Assembly (NCBI GenBank): GCA_038501625.1
Contig: JAZAYU010000088.1
Coordinates: forward strand, 744,001-808,000
DNA: 64,000 bases
DNA from: Corbicula japonica
Lineage: Eukaryota; Mollusca; Bivalvia; Venerida; Cyrenidae
Reading direction: 5' to 3'
Each line of letters starts with the position of its first letter. The first letter of the stretch is position 1. A model generated the notes under the pieces. It saw only the letters and a list, made by a program, of their open reading frames with translations, had not been told where the DNA came from and did not search any database. Position numbers and translations under genes: made by a program. Below are positions 33,115 to 44,684 of this stretch, piece by piece.

Positions 33115-33695
33115 ATAGTACGATATCGGTGAATTGACAGTCATGTGACAAGTAAATTGATATTTATATTGTTTATCAAGTTTTACAATCGCCATGTTCT
33201 ACTGGTCACCGGTTCGCCCATATCTGCCGTAAGATTATGGTTGATTATATAATATGAACACAGTATCAAGTGATTGTCTTCTTAACCATAAATAGCTATT
33301 AGGCTGGATAAACCCAAAGAAAACTAGATTCAAAGTTTAAATAAACTGAGGGCGTTAACCTCTCCCTTCCTTTGCTACCCGAGAGGTATTAAATATTTAC
33401 ATTAAATTTTCTTGCTAATGAACAACTACCCCTCAAACCACCACTTCTGCGCCGCAAGAATCACTCTTATTTGAACTTGTCTTGTTTGACTTTAAAGTTC
33501 AACACACGTTGGGGCATACGACCTCATAAACGGAAAGAATAGTGCATTATCGATAACTCGACAGTTATGTCACAAAGAAAAATATTATTAATCTTATAAG
33601 ATGGTCAGCAAAAAGTTGTGAATTTGGTATCGCCATGTATTTTTGCCGAAAAAAATTATTTAATTCGCCCATATCTACCGTAGGATTATTCTTTG
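33115..33695. repeat. Diverged direct duplication, period ~425 bp
   Basis: GACAGTCATGTGACAA, ATCGCCATGTTCTACTGG and TTCGCCCATATCTGCCGTA + GATTA near 33137..33235 recur as GACAGTTATGTCACAA, ATCGCCATGTATTTTTG and TTCGCCCATATCTACCGTA + GATTA near 33560..33687. Confidence 0.6.
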
Positions 33696-33910
33696 TCTGA
33701 AACTTTGTGTTTAAGAGAACGACAGCCGATTGATATTGGAGGATAAATGTAGAATTATTAAAGATGCTTTTTTAACAGGAATACGGCGCTCTTTATCTGA
33801 TCAAAATCGGTCAAGAAATTACTGAGAAATAAGCAACAAAAAACTACATGAAGCTAGTGATTTTGTGTGTGCACGACATTCTAAAAGAAACGTAGTATAG
33901 CCACCCTGTC

Positions 33911-34086
33911 CATGGGCGCATCCAGAGTGTGGGGACAGTCGGGTTCATCGAACCTCGTTATTGGGCAGCAATATTGCATTTTCGTGAGGATTTGGGCCAG
34001 AAAGTTGGAAAGTGTCATCTATCTGTTCTAAGACCTGTCCCAAACAAACCCCCTTTCCTGAAATCGAAATCTTGCATCCGACCCTG
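33911..34086 (-). repeat. Family C repeat, reverse orientation
   Basis: CATGGGCGCATCCAGAG at the left, GGGCAGCAATATTGCATTTT and GGGCCAGAAAGTTGGAAA inside, TTGCATCCGACCCTG at the right. Confidence 0.8.
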
Positions 34087-34324
34087 ATGACATAACCGGA
34101 GCCATTTAACGCGAATCCCGTACCCGAACGGTCCTTACATATCTACAGGGAATAACCCTTGGGCACTCTTCGTAACACATTTACGGAAAATGACCCCTTC
34201 AAACAACAAATGGACTTCATGAATTTTAAAGAAAATTCCACAAAACAACTTCAGCTTGGTTGATAAAAACATAACTAAATAACCCACATGTCAAAACATG
34301 TTTGTAAATATTACATTTTTTTTA

Positions 34325-34380
34325 ATTATAGATAATTAGTTATACCGCTAATTGTATATAATTAGTTATACCGATAAACA
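34325..34380. repeat. Short tandem duplication
   Basis: ATAATTAGTTATACCG occurs twice, 26 bp apart. Confidence 0.6.
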
Positions 34381-34469
34381 CTGCTTCGAGCACCCGTAGT
34401 TTCACTGAATTGTGTAAAGGTTTTTGGTCCATTAACAGTGATCTACCATTATATCCATAAATACGAGTT

Positions 34470-34655
34470 TCATCGCATGAGCGAGCAGTATAGATCCAGA
34501 TCATCGGACCATGTCATATCTGATCTTGATCTAACTGTTCGCTTATTGGGAAGAAATAACCTAATGACTCTAACGGATATACCGTCTTATCTGGTGCTAC
34601 CCTAATTGCCAAACTGCCACACTTATCCCACGGAGTAAAATATAATTTACAATAA
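34470..34655. repeat. Family G repeat
   Basis: GAGCGAGCAGTATAGATCC and GATCTTGATCTAACTGTTCG form the inverted pair; the tail ACGGAGTAAAAT marks the right border. Confidence 0.6.
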
Positions 34656-35009
34656 CCTTTGAAACATACACATGTATAATTGTCGCATGCAACTAAAAGT
34701 CAAGGACGCTTGAAACTCTCCGTATGATATTTAATATTCTATTGGTTTACCATTATTATATCGACAGGAAAGTCGCATAGGTTTTGCACTGTCATTGGGT
34801 AATTGTGGGCTTAAAACCAATGACTTTAAAGATTGCCGTCGGATTTACTTCCCGGATTTTAAGCGACAGTATGTTTATCCAGTAAGCCAGTAAGGTTCAT
34901 ATAAGGAAGTTACTGATGACCGATATAAAACGTCCCACTAAACGTCATGAATTATAGGTCATAAATTCGCAAAATTTTACAACTGGTCACGGAGAACGCT
35001 GTAAGGTTT

Positions 35010-35140
35010 CAGGGGCGGATTCAGAGGGGGGGGGGGCGGGAAGGGGGTTCAATGGGTTGCTCGGATCCACTTCTGGGGCAAAAATATTTAATTTTCATGA
35101 TGATTCTGGTCATTTAGAAAATATCATGTAACTACTCTGG
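35010..35140 (-). repeat. Family C repeat, truncated at the right end
   Basis: CAGGGGCGGATTCAGAGG, then a G-run, GGGTTGCTCGGATCC and ATATCATGTAACTACTCTGG; the GCATCCGACCCTG terminus is missing. Confidence 0.7.
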
Positions 35141-35299
35141 ACATATGAATCAGTAACCATCCTTCTTTTTCTTGAAGGTGGCAGATTCTTTGTTGAGTTC
35201 TTCGATTTTTACACTGTTGTAACCCATGATATCTTCTTGTTTTACAAGTAATAGGAACTTCTTGTTATCTTACTGGTTGAAATAATAGTGTGTTAGAAA

Positions 35300-35500
35300 G
35301 GTATCGTACGAAACCTGTTATATCTTGTTTGAAAAAAAAAATCAAGACCGGTTTATACGAGATTATTTAAAAAAAAGATAGACCAGTTGTTATATCAAAT
35401 TTGACAAATTAATCGAGGCCCGTTGTCATATTTTATTTTGACAATTTTAATCAGATACATATTATTTTACAAAATAATCGAGACCTGTTGGTTTACAAAG
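35300..35500. repeat. Degenerate ~60-bp tandem repeat
   Basis: The phrase (A/T)CGAGACC(T/G)GTTGTTATAT followed by TTTGACAA/TTTTACAA recurs about four times with extensive divergence. Confidence 0.45.
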
Positions 35501-35836
35501 CCCATTTCTATAACAGTATCACAAATTCGCCGATGGAATAGACCACCGAGTGAAAGTATATGGGTATAGTTATTAGTGTTTGACCTAAATTACGCACGAA
35601 CCATGATGACACACGGGCACGAACGTAATAAAAAGCACTACCAAAAAAGGTTAATTAAAATCTATGAAATAACATAAATACAGGGGTAGGAATCGCGTGG
35701 TACAATGTTTTGGTACCAAGCACTACAAAATGGCGGCACCCAGTGAAACGGTATGTATTTTCTATTTGATTATCTCAAATTTTAAAGAAATACATTTTCT
35801 GACATAGCCTATGTTCCAGCGCCCAATTTTCCCCGC

Positions 35837-36036
35837 ATTTTGATACCTTTCTTATGCCGGACAGTGGTATAGGTGTGCAAAAAATACTGCGTATACTTAC
35901 GTAGATTTTATAAAAAAAAATGACAGTTCGGGCTTGGTCCAAAAATTTTGTTTAGCAACTTTTCACCGATTCAAATTTTGTAACACGCATTCCAGGCAAA
36001 CTATACCACTGTCCGGCATAAGAAAGGTATCAAAAT
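35837..36036. mobile_element. Foldback MITE with perfect 36-bp inverted ends
   Basis: Bases 35837..35872 (starting ATTTTGATACCTTTC) and 36001..36036 (ending GAAAGGTATCAAAAT) are exact reverse complements over 36 bp, with a 128-bp spacer. No target duplication is obvious. The spacer is non-coding. Confidence 0.8.
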
Positions 36037-36327
36037 GGCTTCTGCTTGATCAAGTTTTTATCTACCACGGACATTCGAGAGGATGCTAATATCCAAGACT
36101 GAAGTCATATTGTGCCAGAAAAAAATAAATAATACGTCTACATTTGATTTGAAACTTTTAATTAATAAGAAAGAAATGAAACACATGGGAAAATCAAAAA
36201 ATACTTTAACTATGAAATAGTTGCTATTTGCACTATAATTTGAAACAATATTTATTCACCAGAAAGAAATAAAAGATATGCACAAATAAAAGTAATATAA
36301 CTATATATGGCCATTTATTATAAGCAT
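36037..36327. other. Spacer between two inverted-repeat elements
   Basis: AT-rich, nothing recognised. Confidence 0.5.
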
Positions 36328-36331
36328 TTAA

Positions 36332-37033
36332 GGGATTGCCCCACTCCTCCCAACTTTGTTCATCGATAAAAAGAAAATTATCAAAATCTCAATAACGGCA
36401 AAATGCCGTTCAATAAAATTTTGCACAATTGAATGTTACTAATGAATCTTTATTTTGCATACAGTAGGACTCGTTAGAAAAGTAAAGAAAAAATGCTTGA
36501 CCTAAAAATTCCTTAAAATTCTATTTACATAAATTCACAATAACTAAACAATACAAAACATAATTTTAAATTCCCACGTGAGCGCAATGATACTGACAAG
36601 AAAATGTTGTGTACTTTGTAAAAAAATTTCAACTACTAAAAGGGAAATCGGTGATTGTCATCGGTTTACGCGACCAGGAAGCGAACAGAAAATTGAAGGT
36701 CAAACACACTTTTACAAATATCTCCTAAAGTTTACATATGTAAGTCACGAGGACACAATAAATTGTTGTCAGTATCATTTTACTCATGTGGGCATTTAAA
36801 ATGATGTTTTGTGTTGTTTAGTTTTTGTGAATTTATGTAAATAGAAATTTAGGGAATTTTTAGATCTCGCTATTTTTCTTGACTTTTCTAACGTGTCTTA
36901 CCATCTGCAAAATAAAGATACATTTATAACATACATTTGTGCAAAGTTTCGTTTAACGGCATTTTGCCGTTATTGAGATTTTGATAATTTTCTTTTTATT
37001 GATGAACACAGTTGGGAGGAGTGTGGCAATCCC
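36332..37033. mobile_element. TTAA-flanked DNA transposon with ~245-bp inverted arms
   Basis: The ends GGGATTGCCCCACTCC (36332) and GTGTGGCAATCCC (ending 37033) begin long imperfect inverted arms running to about 36577 and from about 36786. TTAA flanks both ends (36328..36331 and 37034..37037), the target site of piggyBac- and Kolobok-type elements. TA duplication (Tc1/mariner) is an alternative reading of the same bases. The arms include a short palindrome AACGGCAAAATGCCGTT. The ~208-bp centre is unique and holds a cysteine-rich frame. No full transposase is present. Confidence 0.75.
36587..36799 (+). other. Cysteine-rich reading frame in the core of the TTAA element
   Basis: The frame from the ATG at 36587 encodes 70 residues with KCCVLCKK near the start and NCCQYHFTH near the end. 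The C-x2-C ... CC-x2-H spacing suggests a zinc-binding fold like those found N-terminal to some invertebrate transposases. A GTAAGT donor-like hexamer occurs at about 36738, so part of it might be a captured or residual exon. It runs into the right arm before stopping. No symbol or function can be assigned, and it could be chance. Confidence 0.3.
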
Positions 37034-37037
37034 TTAA

Positions 37038-37830
37038 AGATGTACAGTTAGCACTTTTATTACATTAAATTACTTTAAAATTGTCTTCATTTTTGTTTAT
37101 AATCTGTTATAAGTAACCTTCTGTAAGGCAATAGAAAATTAATTCCTGGATTCTCATCCGAATTTTGTGAAAAAATGAGGCGGGTGGGCAGGTTTTATTT
37201 TTATTAATTATTCTTGCTGTTTCTAATGACACGTGTGTGCTGAAACGATAAATAATCATCAAGCCGACTATGAATTGCCAATTCGCACTTAAATGTTACA
37301 TACTGCGTTTTCGCACTCTACTGATTTGTACTCGTAAATGTAAATTTTGATGCACACATTTTTTTCAGAATAAAAAACGTTGGGACTGAGTGATTTTCGA
37401 GGGGCGGGCGGAGAATCTAGGAATTAATTTTCTATTGCCTAATCACCTGTTTTTAAAAGTGACAAGATTATCAATTATCCTAACACTTTCATGCTCACAA
37501 CTCTTTACAGTTAGCAGGTCATCAAAGAACAATACATGTATACCAATTATAATCTCAGTTAGGCCATCATAACTGCTGAGATAATCTGTTCTTAATTGGC
37601 TGATTTACGACCATCTTCTCTATACTCAACAGACACTTATCCAACTATTCGACATCTGAGACACAACAGATGCTCATTAAATTTGACATGTTTACTCTGG
37701 ACAGATTAACAATCGAGCAGCGCCGTCTACCGTCTCATAACCTCTGTGACCTACATATACAGTATAAGTTATTCAAGGGCGTAATTCTCTGGAGGTAAAA
37801 TGATCGAATTTCACTTTTGGTAACCGCGTT
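37038..37830. other. Intergenic, nothing recognised
   Basis: Short frames without motifs. Confidence 0.45.
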
Positions 37831-37834
37831 CGAC

Positions 37835-37924
37835 TATATAAGTAGATAGAGACCGAGGAACCATTTTGATCATGTGACCAAAATTCACATGTAAAATCAC
37901 TGGGTGGCGTAAAAACGCCACCCA
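37835..37924 (+). promoter_or_regulatory. Candidate TATA promoter with a strong downstream hairpin
   Basis: TATATAAG at 37835..37842 is a good TATA box. About 60 bases downstream, 37901..37924 is a perfect hairpin: a 10-bp stem TGGGTGGCGT/ACGCCACCCA around AAAA. If transcription starts near 37865, the hairpin would lie in the 5' leader. No recognised gene follows. Confidence 0.3.
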
Positions 37925-37948
37925 AAAACGTGCACTTTTTCCTTTTTT

Positions 37949-38158
37949 GTGGACCATGTTAAACTTAGAAATAGGCCCGGTTCTCTTTTCTACAGTGATA
38001 ACGTCAGTAAAGAAAATAAAGGTTGTTTTTATTCCTGTTTAATGTCGGATGAAGGCAAACTAATAATGCCGGGAGAGCGGATGTATGTGTCTGGCACCAT
38101 ATTTGCGATACCGCGTTTCAAAGAGGATTTGGTCGGTCGGAGAGCGGCAAGTTTCTAA
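37949..38158 (+). other. Unassigned open frame downstream of the candidate promoter
   Basis: The frame begins with GTG; its first ATG is at about 38042, leaving about 38 codons (MSDEGK at the start, RRAASF at the end). Base composition is more GC-rich than the surroundings. A short alternative frame starts at ATG 37957 and stops after 28 codons. No family resemblance is seen. Confidence 0.2.
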
Positions 38159-38159
38159 C

Positions 38160-39411
38160 CCGGTCGATATGTTCTGAAAAGGCCCGACAGAGCTTCGCCT
38201 TTTCTACGACCATTTTGGCCTTGTCCAGTATTTGCATGTCAGAGTGAACCGCTACATGAAAATGTTGACAGAAACTGGAATGATGTTTCTAAAACCCTAA
38301 AACTGCTGAAAGTCATGTTTCCATAAGCAACATATAAGCAAACACAAATACACGTTTTCATACACATGCTGTTATGGTCGTTGTTTAGGTTTCATGTAGA
38401 TACTGAAGTCGATTCAACTTGATTGGCCAAGTAATAATTAGAATATTAAAAGCATTAGTAACACTTTTGATATATATCGGAACTGACAATGCAGCCTCAG
38501 TTCGAAGCATTCAAAGATGGGTTTATCACATTCCTATAGTTGTAAAGCCCTAAATCGACAATTTCGTGACGTCGTGACTGCTTTTACATGGTTTCCAGCA
38601 AAGTAGGGTTTTTTTCCGAGATATTACTTGCAAAATAAGATGTTTTTATCTGATAAGAGCTTATAATAATGTGAAGAACATACGAGATACTAACCGATCG
38701 TTAACATAATCAGGTCATATAAGTCTATTTGTACTTTGCTTAGGTATTTTAAAGTTGCCTATTCACAGATCTCAGATGTATTACTTCAATCTCTCAGTAG
38801 TAGTAAATATTAAATGTTCCACTATATAATGCCAAGGAGCGTATTGCGTTTTGGACTAATCAGTTCATTTTAGGATCATTTGGGTACGAATTTTACTGCA
38901 ACAACTTTGGCTTTAAATATATTCACTCATACATTGACTTTAGTATGAGAAAAATACATCACATTTACTTTGTTTACAGATCTTCTACAGTTTATATGAT
39001 AATTTTATATCAAATCAGAAAACACTGAATATTTTCGTCCTCATAGGTGACCAATCACCTTTAAATGTCTAAAGTATAGAACGGCCGTAAAAAGTCTCAC
39101 CGTACATATAGACAGTACTGTTATCAGTAAAATAATCCATAACAAGTTTTACAAGTTTATTCGTACACTCAATACATTTTACAATGTACACATGAGGAGG
39201 AAAAACAATAATACAGATACACGAACGAGGCTCTGTTACAACATACATCAAATGCGAGAAGAGCTGCCCGTCGCACTTTAATGGTTAGCACTATATAATA
39301 CACAAATAAAGTGGTTTTTATATACATTTGTTAACAAATAAAGATAAATAGTATCACTTGAATAGTTGTAGTATCGATTTAGTAAAAATACAAAATTTTC
39401 TATATTCTGAT
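38160..39411. other. Intergenic; may include the LINE 3' tail
   Basis: No gene is supported. The stretch 39290..39411 could be the 3'UTR of the minus-strand LINE, but no terminal poly(A) or duplication was identified. Confidence 0.4.
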
Positions 39412-40830
39412 TTATTTTTTGTGTAAATATTCATCAGAGTCAAAATGAATTATGTTAGGCGATCTATAATAAAGCGGTTTTATATATCGTTGTCTTAGTT
39501 GGCTTAATGCATTACATTCTAATAAATAATGAAATTCATCGCCTATACCGATATGGCATAATGTGCAGCGTCTGTCTTCAAGCGGTATGCCGATCCAGGA
39601 GCCGGTCTCGATTGGTAATTTGTGATTTTTTGTTCTGAATTTGATAACGTGTTTTAAGTATCTGTAATCCGTTTCAATAAGATATTTTTCAAAACCGAAA
39701 TTATGTTTAAACAGTTTGTAACTTCTACATTTACTCTGATTTTCAATGTAAGAATACCATTCGTTAATAAAAATGTCCGACAACTTTTGTTTAATAGTTA
39801 ATGTTAACCACTTGCTATTATTAAACTCGTGTGATTCCCAAACATTTATGAGTCCGCATTCAACGAAAATATTTTTCACGTGTTCTATCCAAAGAAATTT
39901 ATGATTATTTAGATATTTGAAATTACTCAGAAATTATAGAGTATATTTCTGAAGACAATTTTCTTTCATTCACAAGTTTGCACCAAAATGAGATCATTCG
40001 TTGTTTAATATCTATAGATAGAGGTTTGGCACCGGTTTCACCATATACAATACTATTCGGTGTACTAGATTTCACGTTAAGTATAATTTTTAAATTTTGA
40101 GTTGTACTCGTTCGATTATTTCTACGTTGCCATATCCCCAAATTTCACATCCATATAGTAGAACTGGCTTAACTGTTCTCATAAATAGATCTATTTGTGT
40201 ATCAATTGGTAAACATAAGTACTTTGATTGTTTCAAGAGGCTATACATTGTTTTAGTTGCCTGTTTGGCGATTTCTTTTTTTTGCGTTATAAAACGATCC
40301 ACTTCTACTAAATAAAATACCTAAATAATTATATTCATTAACAATTTCTATTTGTTCATCATTATATGTGAATTGGTATCTTTGTTGTCTGCCTCTAGAA
40401 AAAAATCAGAATTTTTGTTTTAGTTACATTAAGCATAAGCTTCCAGTTATTACAATGTTGGGCATACGTATCCAAAGCATACTGTAAACTTTGCGCAGAC
40501 TCAGCAATGATAACAGTGTCGTCAGCATATAATAAAATAAACAACTTAACAAACATTAATATAGATTCATCAGACGTGTGTGTGTTACAGAAAATACCGT
40601 TTGTTTGGTTTTGCGTAACGAAAAAATCATGTAGATCAGTAAGATACAACGAAAATAATAAGGGGGACAGGTTTTCGCCTTGTCATACTCCAATATTAGA
40701 AGGAAAATAGTCAGATATAACACCATTGACTTTAAGACAAGATTTTGCATTTTTATATATACTTTTGAGAATCTGTAAAAAGTTGCCGTTGACATTTTGT
40801 AAAACAAGTTTTGATAATAACCGATGTCAT
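39412..40830 (-). pseudogene. Non-LTR retrotransposon reverse transcriptase, 5'-truncated and broken
   Basis: Read from 40830 downward, the frames encode the palm region of a LINE reverse transcriptase: NVNGNF, then CLKVNGVISDYFPSNIGV, a stop in place of the usual Arg, QGENLSPLLFSLYLTDLHDF, and the catalytic FILLYADDTVI box at about 40540. The thumb region follows (NEYNYLGILFSRSG, then TVKPVLLYGCEIWGY). The C-terminal part (39412..39879) holds a Cys-His motif CTLCHIGIGDEFHYLLEC typical of the zinc-binding tail. At least one in-frame stop and three frame shifts break it, and the endonuclease and 5' RT domains are missing. The 5' end abuts a SINE-like repeat. Clade is uncertain (CR1/Jockey-like possible). 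Confidence 0.88.
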
Positions 40831-40844
40831 TCATTGCTATCAGA

Positions 40845-40965
40845 TCTGTCCCGGCTAGCTAGTCGGTAGCGTTGTCGGAATGGGGGCCTACCGATATACT
40901 GAGTTACCCCCCATTGAGAGTTGTTTCCCTTGCTGATTGGGTAGTTCCGGTTTAAAAGCGGTAAT
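40845..40965 (-). repeat. SINE-like repeat with degraded tRNA-type head
   Basis: On the minus strand: CCGGAACTACCCAATCAGC, CAGTATATCGGTAGGCCCC, then CCGACAACGCTACCGACTAG. The same order occurs on the plus strand at 43005..43150. Confidence 0.55.
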
Positions 40966-41953
40966 AAAGCGTAGCGTTAAAAGTGTAAATAAAAAGTCTC
41001 AAAGTGCTTTTGAAGTTAAAAATGCATTGTCGAATTAACAAAAAATGTGGAACAGATATATAAGGAATATCATTCATCTTTGTAAATTGATTTTAAGTTA
41101 ATAACTCAATGCAACTTTACCTATTTACGTAACTTCACGTATCCTTTATGAAAATTTTAGCTTTTAAAAACTTACACTTAAGTATTTAGCCAAGCACTGT
41201 TAAGTCATCCAAACAATGTTTATTAAGAAAAGAGCCTGGTGTTTTATGACCCTGTTACGTAATCGGATTAGCAAGACTGGGTTTTACCAGCTGGAGGTCT
41301 GATAAAGGCCTTTTGAAGTTCGTTTGTACATTTGTAAGAGGTTGCTTGTGAAGGGTAAAAATGTTGTTTTAGGAATCTGACTAGAGATTAAATATTCTAA
41401 TTAATTGTCACAATAATGTTTGAGACCGAGACACTGATTATTCGATATTGGCAACTTAAAGCGCCCCGAACTGAATTAAATAAAACTCGGGGAAGTTTTA
41501 CCCAAGCATATATTTATTTTAATAAAATTGATTGTAAAACTAAATGACCTAAAAATTCTAAGTAGTAAAGAGAAAAACGTGAAAACATTATTAAACAATG
41601 TTTAAATATGTTCTTAATTGTATAAGAATAAGAAAGAACTTTTTGGAGAAAAAAGAGCAGTATATTGAAAAATACGTCAATACTAACATGGCACAAATCC
41701 ATTAACCAAATCGTGTGCATTCAATTTGTAGGATAAGGTTCAGTTATTTACAATAGCTATTTAATTTCTGGCAAAAAATGTTGCATCGGCACTGGATTAC
41801 TATAACCAAGACCGGCATGAAAGAACACTAAGTCTTATAAAAGTGAACAGGCGTTTCATTGGCAGATGTCAAACTTTTTTTATATCATGTGTTATAAATT
41901 TTACTACATTTTTTAAAGTTTTCTAATTTTTCTTTTCCTCAAATCTGCCATTT
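40966..41953. other. Intergenic, nothing recognised
   Basis: A 68-codon minus-strand frame (41514..41720) is hydrophobic by composition only. Confidence 0.45.
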
Positions 41954-41957
41954 TTAA

Positions 41958-42735
41958 GGTAAGACCTGTGTAAAAGGCACTATTAAGAATCCAACATCTG
42001 ATTATATTTTCATCAACTGCTTCATAACACTGACTTGTATGCAGAATTTTAATGATTTTCACCGTGTAGTTTTTGAGATTTTTAGCTTTTTTTATTTAAA
42101 AAAGTGAGAAAAAACGTGAAAGTATCCAAATTCTTTAATCGGTGACAAAACTTTTGTTATTGATAAATTCAACCTTAATTTTTTACAGTTTATCCAAAAT
42201 ATGTTATATTTTACTAAACCAATTTAAGATATAATATATAAATACAGAATTTATCTTAAAATGACATTTTTTGACCAAATAAATTTAAAAAATGCATTTT
42301 TTATATTTCACGAGATTAAATTAATGAAAATTGTGCAAAATCCTGATTGGTGCAATATACCAAACTTTACCATTTTTTAACTATATACCTTAAACAAAAT
42401 TTAAACAAAATTTCAGAGAAGTTTACCGTCCAGTTTTAGAAATTTTCAAATTGATGACTTGAATAAACACTATTCTGATAGCGAAAACCCCTTTAATCTT
42501 GATTATTTTGCTTATTTTAGTTTCAATCATGAGAATTTTATATTCAATGACAGAATTACACAGGAAAAAAAGAAATATGCCAATTATTTAAGTTCTAGGC
42601 TTACAACAAAAATAGCTTCCAGTGGGATTTGAACCCTGGTCCTCTTGTATGACAGAAATCTACCCTAATTTACTACTATAGTTACCTCCCTTGGATACTC
42701 TTCTGGATATAGGTATTCATTACACAGGTCTTACC
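41958..42735. mobile_element. TTAA-flanked DNA transposon carrying a tRNA-like segment
   Basis: The termini GGTAAGACCTGTGTA (41958..41972) and TACACAGGTCTTACC (42721..42735) are exact inverted repeats, each adjoined by TTAA (41954..41957 and 42736..42739). The interior has no transposase. On the minus strand at about 42600..42700 it carries a tRNA-like piece with a perfect box B (GGTTCAAATCC, within CCAGGGTTCAAATCCCACTGG split around 42613..42633). The piece also includes a possible box A-like TAGTAAATTAGGG. Confidence 0.7.
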
Positions 42736-43004
42736 TTAAGCATAAGGAATGTGTTTTTTTACTCTTTGTTAGTTACTGAAGGGATTCGAACACAACGATT
42801 TTTAACACAAACTTCTCCGACGTATTAAAATGGTTAGAAGAGAAAATTTAAATATTATGCGCTGCACTATAAAAACATCTTTTTTCCATTCAATGATAAT
42901 AATCAAACGGTTTTATGCATTATGCTGATCTCTAACCAACCTGACCCTATTAAAACGTATTTGAAAGGACCACGGATGCAGGTCAGTTTTAATTGTCAAT
43001 CTCA

Positions 43005-43150
43005 GACCGGAACTACCCAGTGACAGATGCGCGTTACAAAGGGAAGTAAATTAAGACAGAATATTGAGATAACTCTGTATATCGGTAGGACCCCATTGCA
43101 TGGCTAGGCGCTGTCGCCATGACGGTACGGGTTCGCTCCACAGTAAAGAC
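43005..43150 (+). repeat. SINE-like repeat with tRNA-type boxes
   Basis: CCGGAACTACCCAGTGACAG, CTGTATATCGGTAGGACCC, then a box A-like TGGCTAGGCGCTG and box B-like GGGTTCGCTCC. It is related to the inverted copy at 40845..40965. Confidence 0.6.
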
Positions 43151-44496
43151 ATTATCATTTTACGTGAACCGTCAAAATTATAGCTGGTATTGGTATCAAA
43201 ATTGAGAAAATTCATTTAAGTTCTATAGTAAAACTTCCAATGACCTAATCTCAATGTTAATAACAAAATTTAGGTATAAAGAAAAGTTGTTATTAATGAA
43301 AACATCACCGAAAACAAAGTGCACAATTTCTTTTGGAATAGAGTATACTATATTTTATCGGTGATATAAATAATACATGTCAAAAGGTACAATGTAATCA
43401 TCAAATAAACTAATGTAGGATTGTTTTAAGAAAAAGGATGTTCAAAGTATTTCTGGAAATACAAAACCGGATCTTCCTATAAAATTCCTACACTCCCTTT
43501 ATCAGGACTCTTGTAATATAGACAGAGAATAATTTACATCGCAATTGATAAAGACAGATAATTATTTAAAGCTATAAAAAGACACAATCGCAATCAAGGC
43601 GAAGTTCGCTACAGGAATGGTTAAAAAATTTTAGAATTGTTGAAATCAACACGCAAACTGTAAATGTTGTCACACAGGCATCTTCTCGAAACAACACTAC
43701 ACAACTGTCAACACTTGTCTAAAATAGATGTTAAAATTCTGGAAAGACGTAGTTTACACAATTTGCATTTACTAATTTATTCTTGTTAATATATCGTTAA
43801 AAGCGGCATCCTATAAATTATCTTAAGTAAAATAGCTAAACAGTTGACCTCTAAATGGGTCAGTAGTTAACTTGTTAAAATTAATCATAAATAATCATGA
43901 TAATAAAAATGTAGTAGTAGTAGTACTAGTAGTAGTAATATATAGAAAACATGATAGATATGAAGTTAACCATCAGTCAATCAGTCAACCAATCAATCAT
44001 TCAATCAATCAACCAACCGATCAATTAATATCTGATCACAGCCTGGGGAAGTACATTCCAAATAATAATTTCTTCGAGCAGCATATACTAAGAAAGCCAT
44101 CACTATTTGATTTTTACTGCTGCGTCTTGTTTTGACTGGTATTCAAGGAATAGTACATTTTAAGATCAGTTCAGGAATATTGATCTAAATTAACTCAGTT
44201 AGCGGGATCTGAGAAAAACATGTGACATGTATCTGATTTACAGGAAAAGCTTAGTGAACAAGGATTGTTTTTATCCAATAATCTCTGAAACAATAATAAT
44301 TAGTGCAAAAAGGCATAAGTTCCATAAAAATAACAAGGAGTAATACCTTTATTGCATTAAGGTGACAATATTTATGTAAAAACTCTCTTCTAAGCGAAAT
44401 TCATACTATTTATTTGAATAGTTTTAAACTAAATCATGCTTCTTGGAAAGAGTTTATCGTATTTGTATTATGTGTTTAAATCATTAAATAAGTCAT
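43151..44496. other. Intergenic with small simple repeats
   Basis: (AGT)n at 43911..43937 and a CAAT-rich tract at 43974..44028. The 87-codon frame across them is an artefact. Confidence 0.5.
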
Positions 44497-44684
44497 AAAT
44501 AAAACAGGTTATTGAAACTTGTTTGCCATTGTTTATTATTGTCATACAAGTTATACAATATCATCAGGGTTTTCTATAACAATTATCTGGAAAAATCATA
44601 AATTAAAAGTAGGTTATTTGAACTATTTATGTCATAGATTATTGTTATAAAAGTAATAAAATATCATCAGTATTTCCTATAACA
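44497..44684. repeat. Diverged two-copy tandem duplication, ~103 bp
   Basis: CATAAATAAAACAGGTTATT ... AATATCATCAGGGTTTTC is followed by CATAAATTAAAAGTAGGTTA ... AATATCATCAGTATTTCC. Confidence 0.7.
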
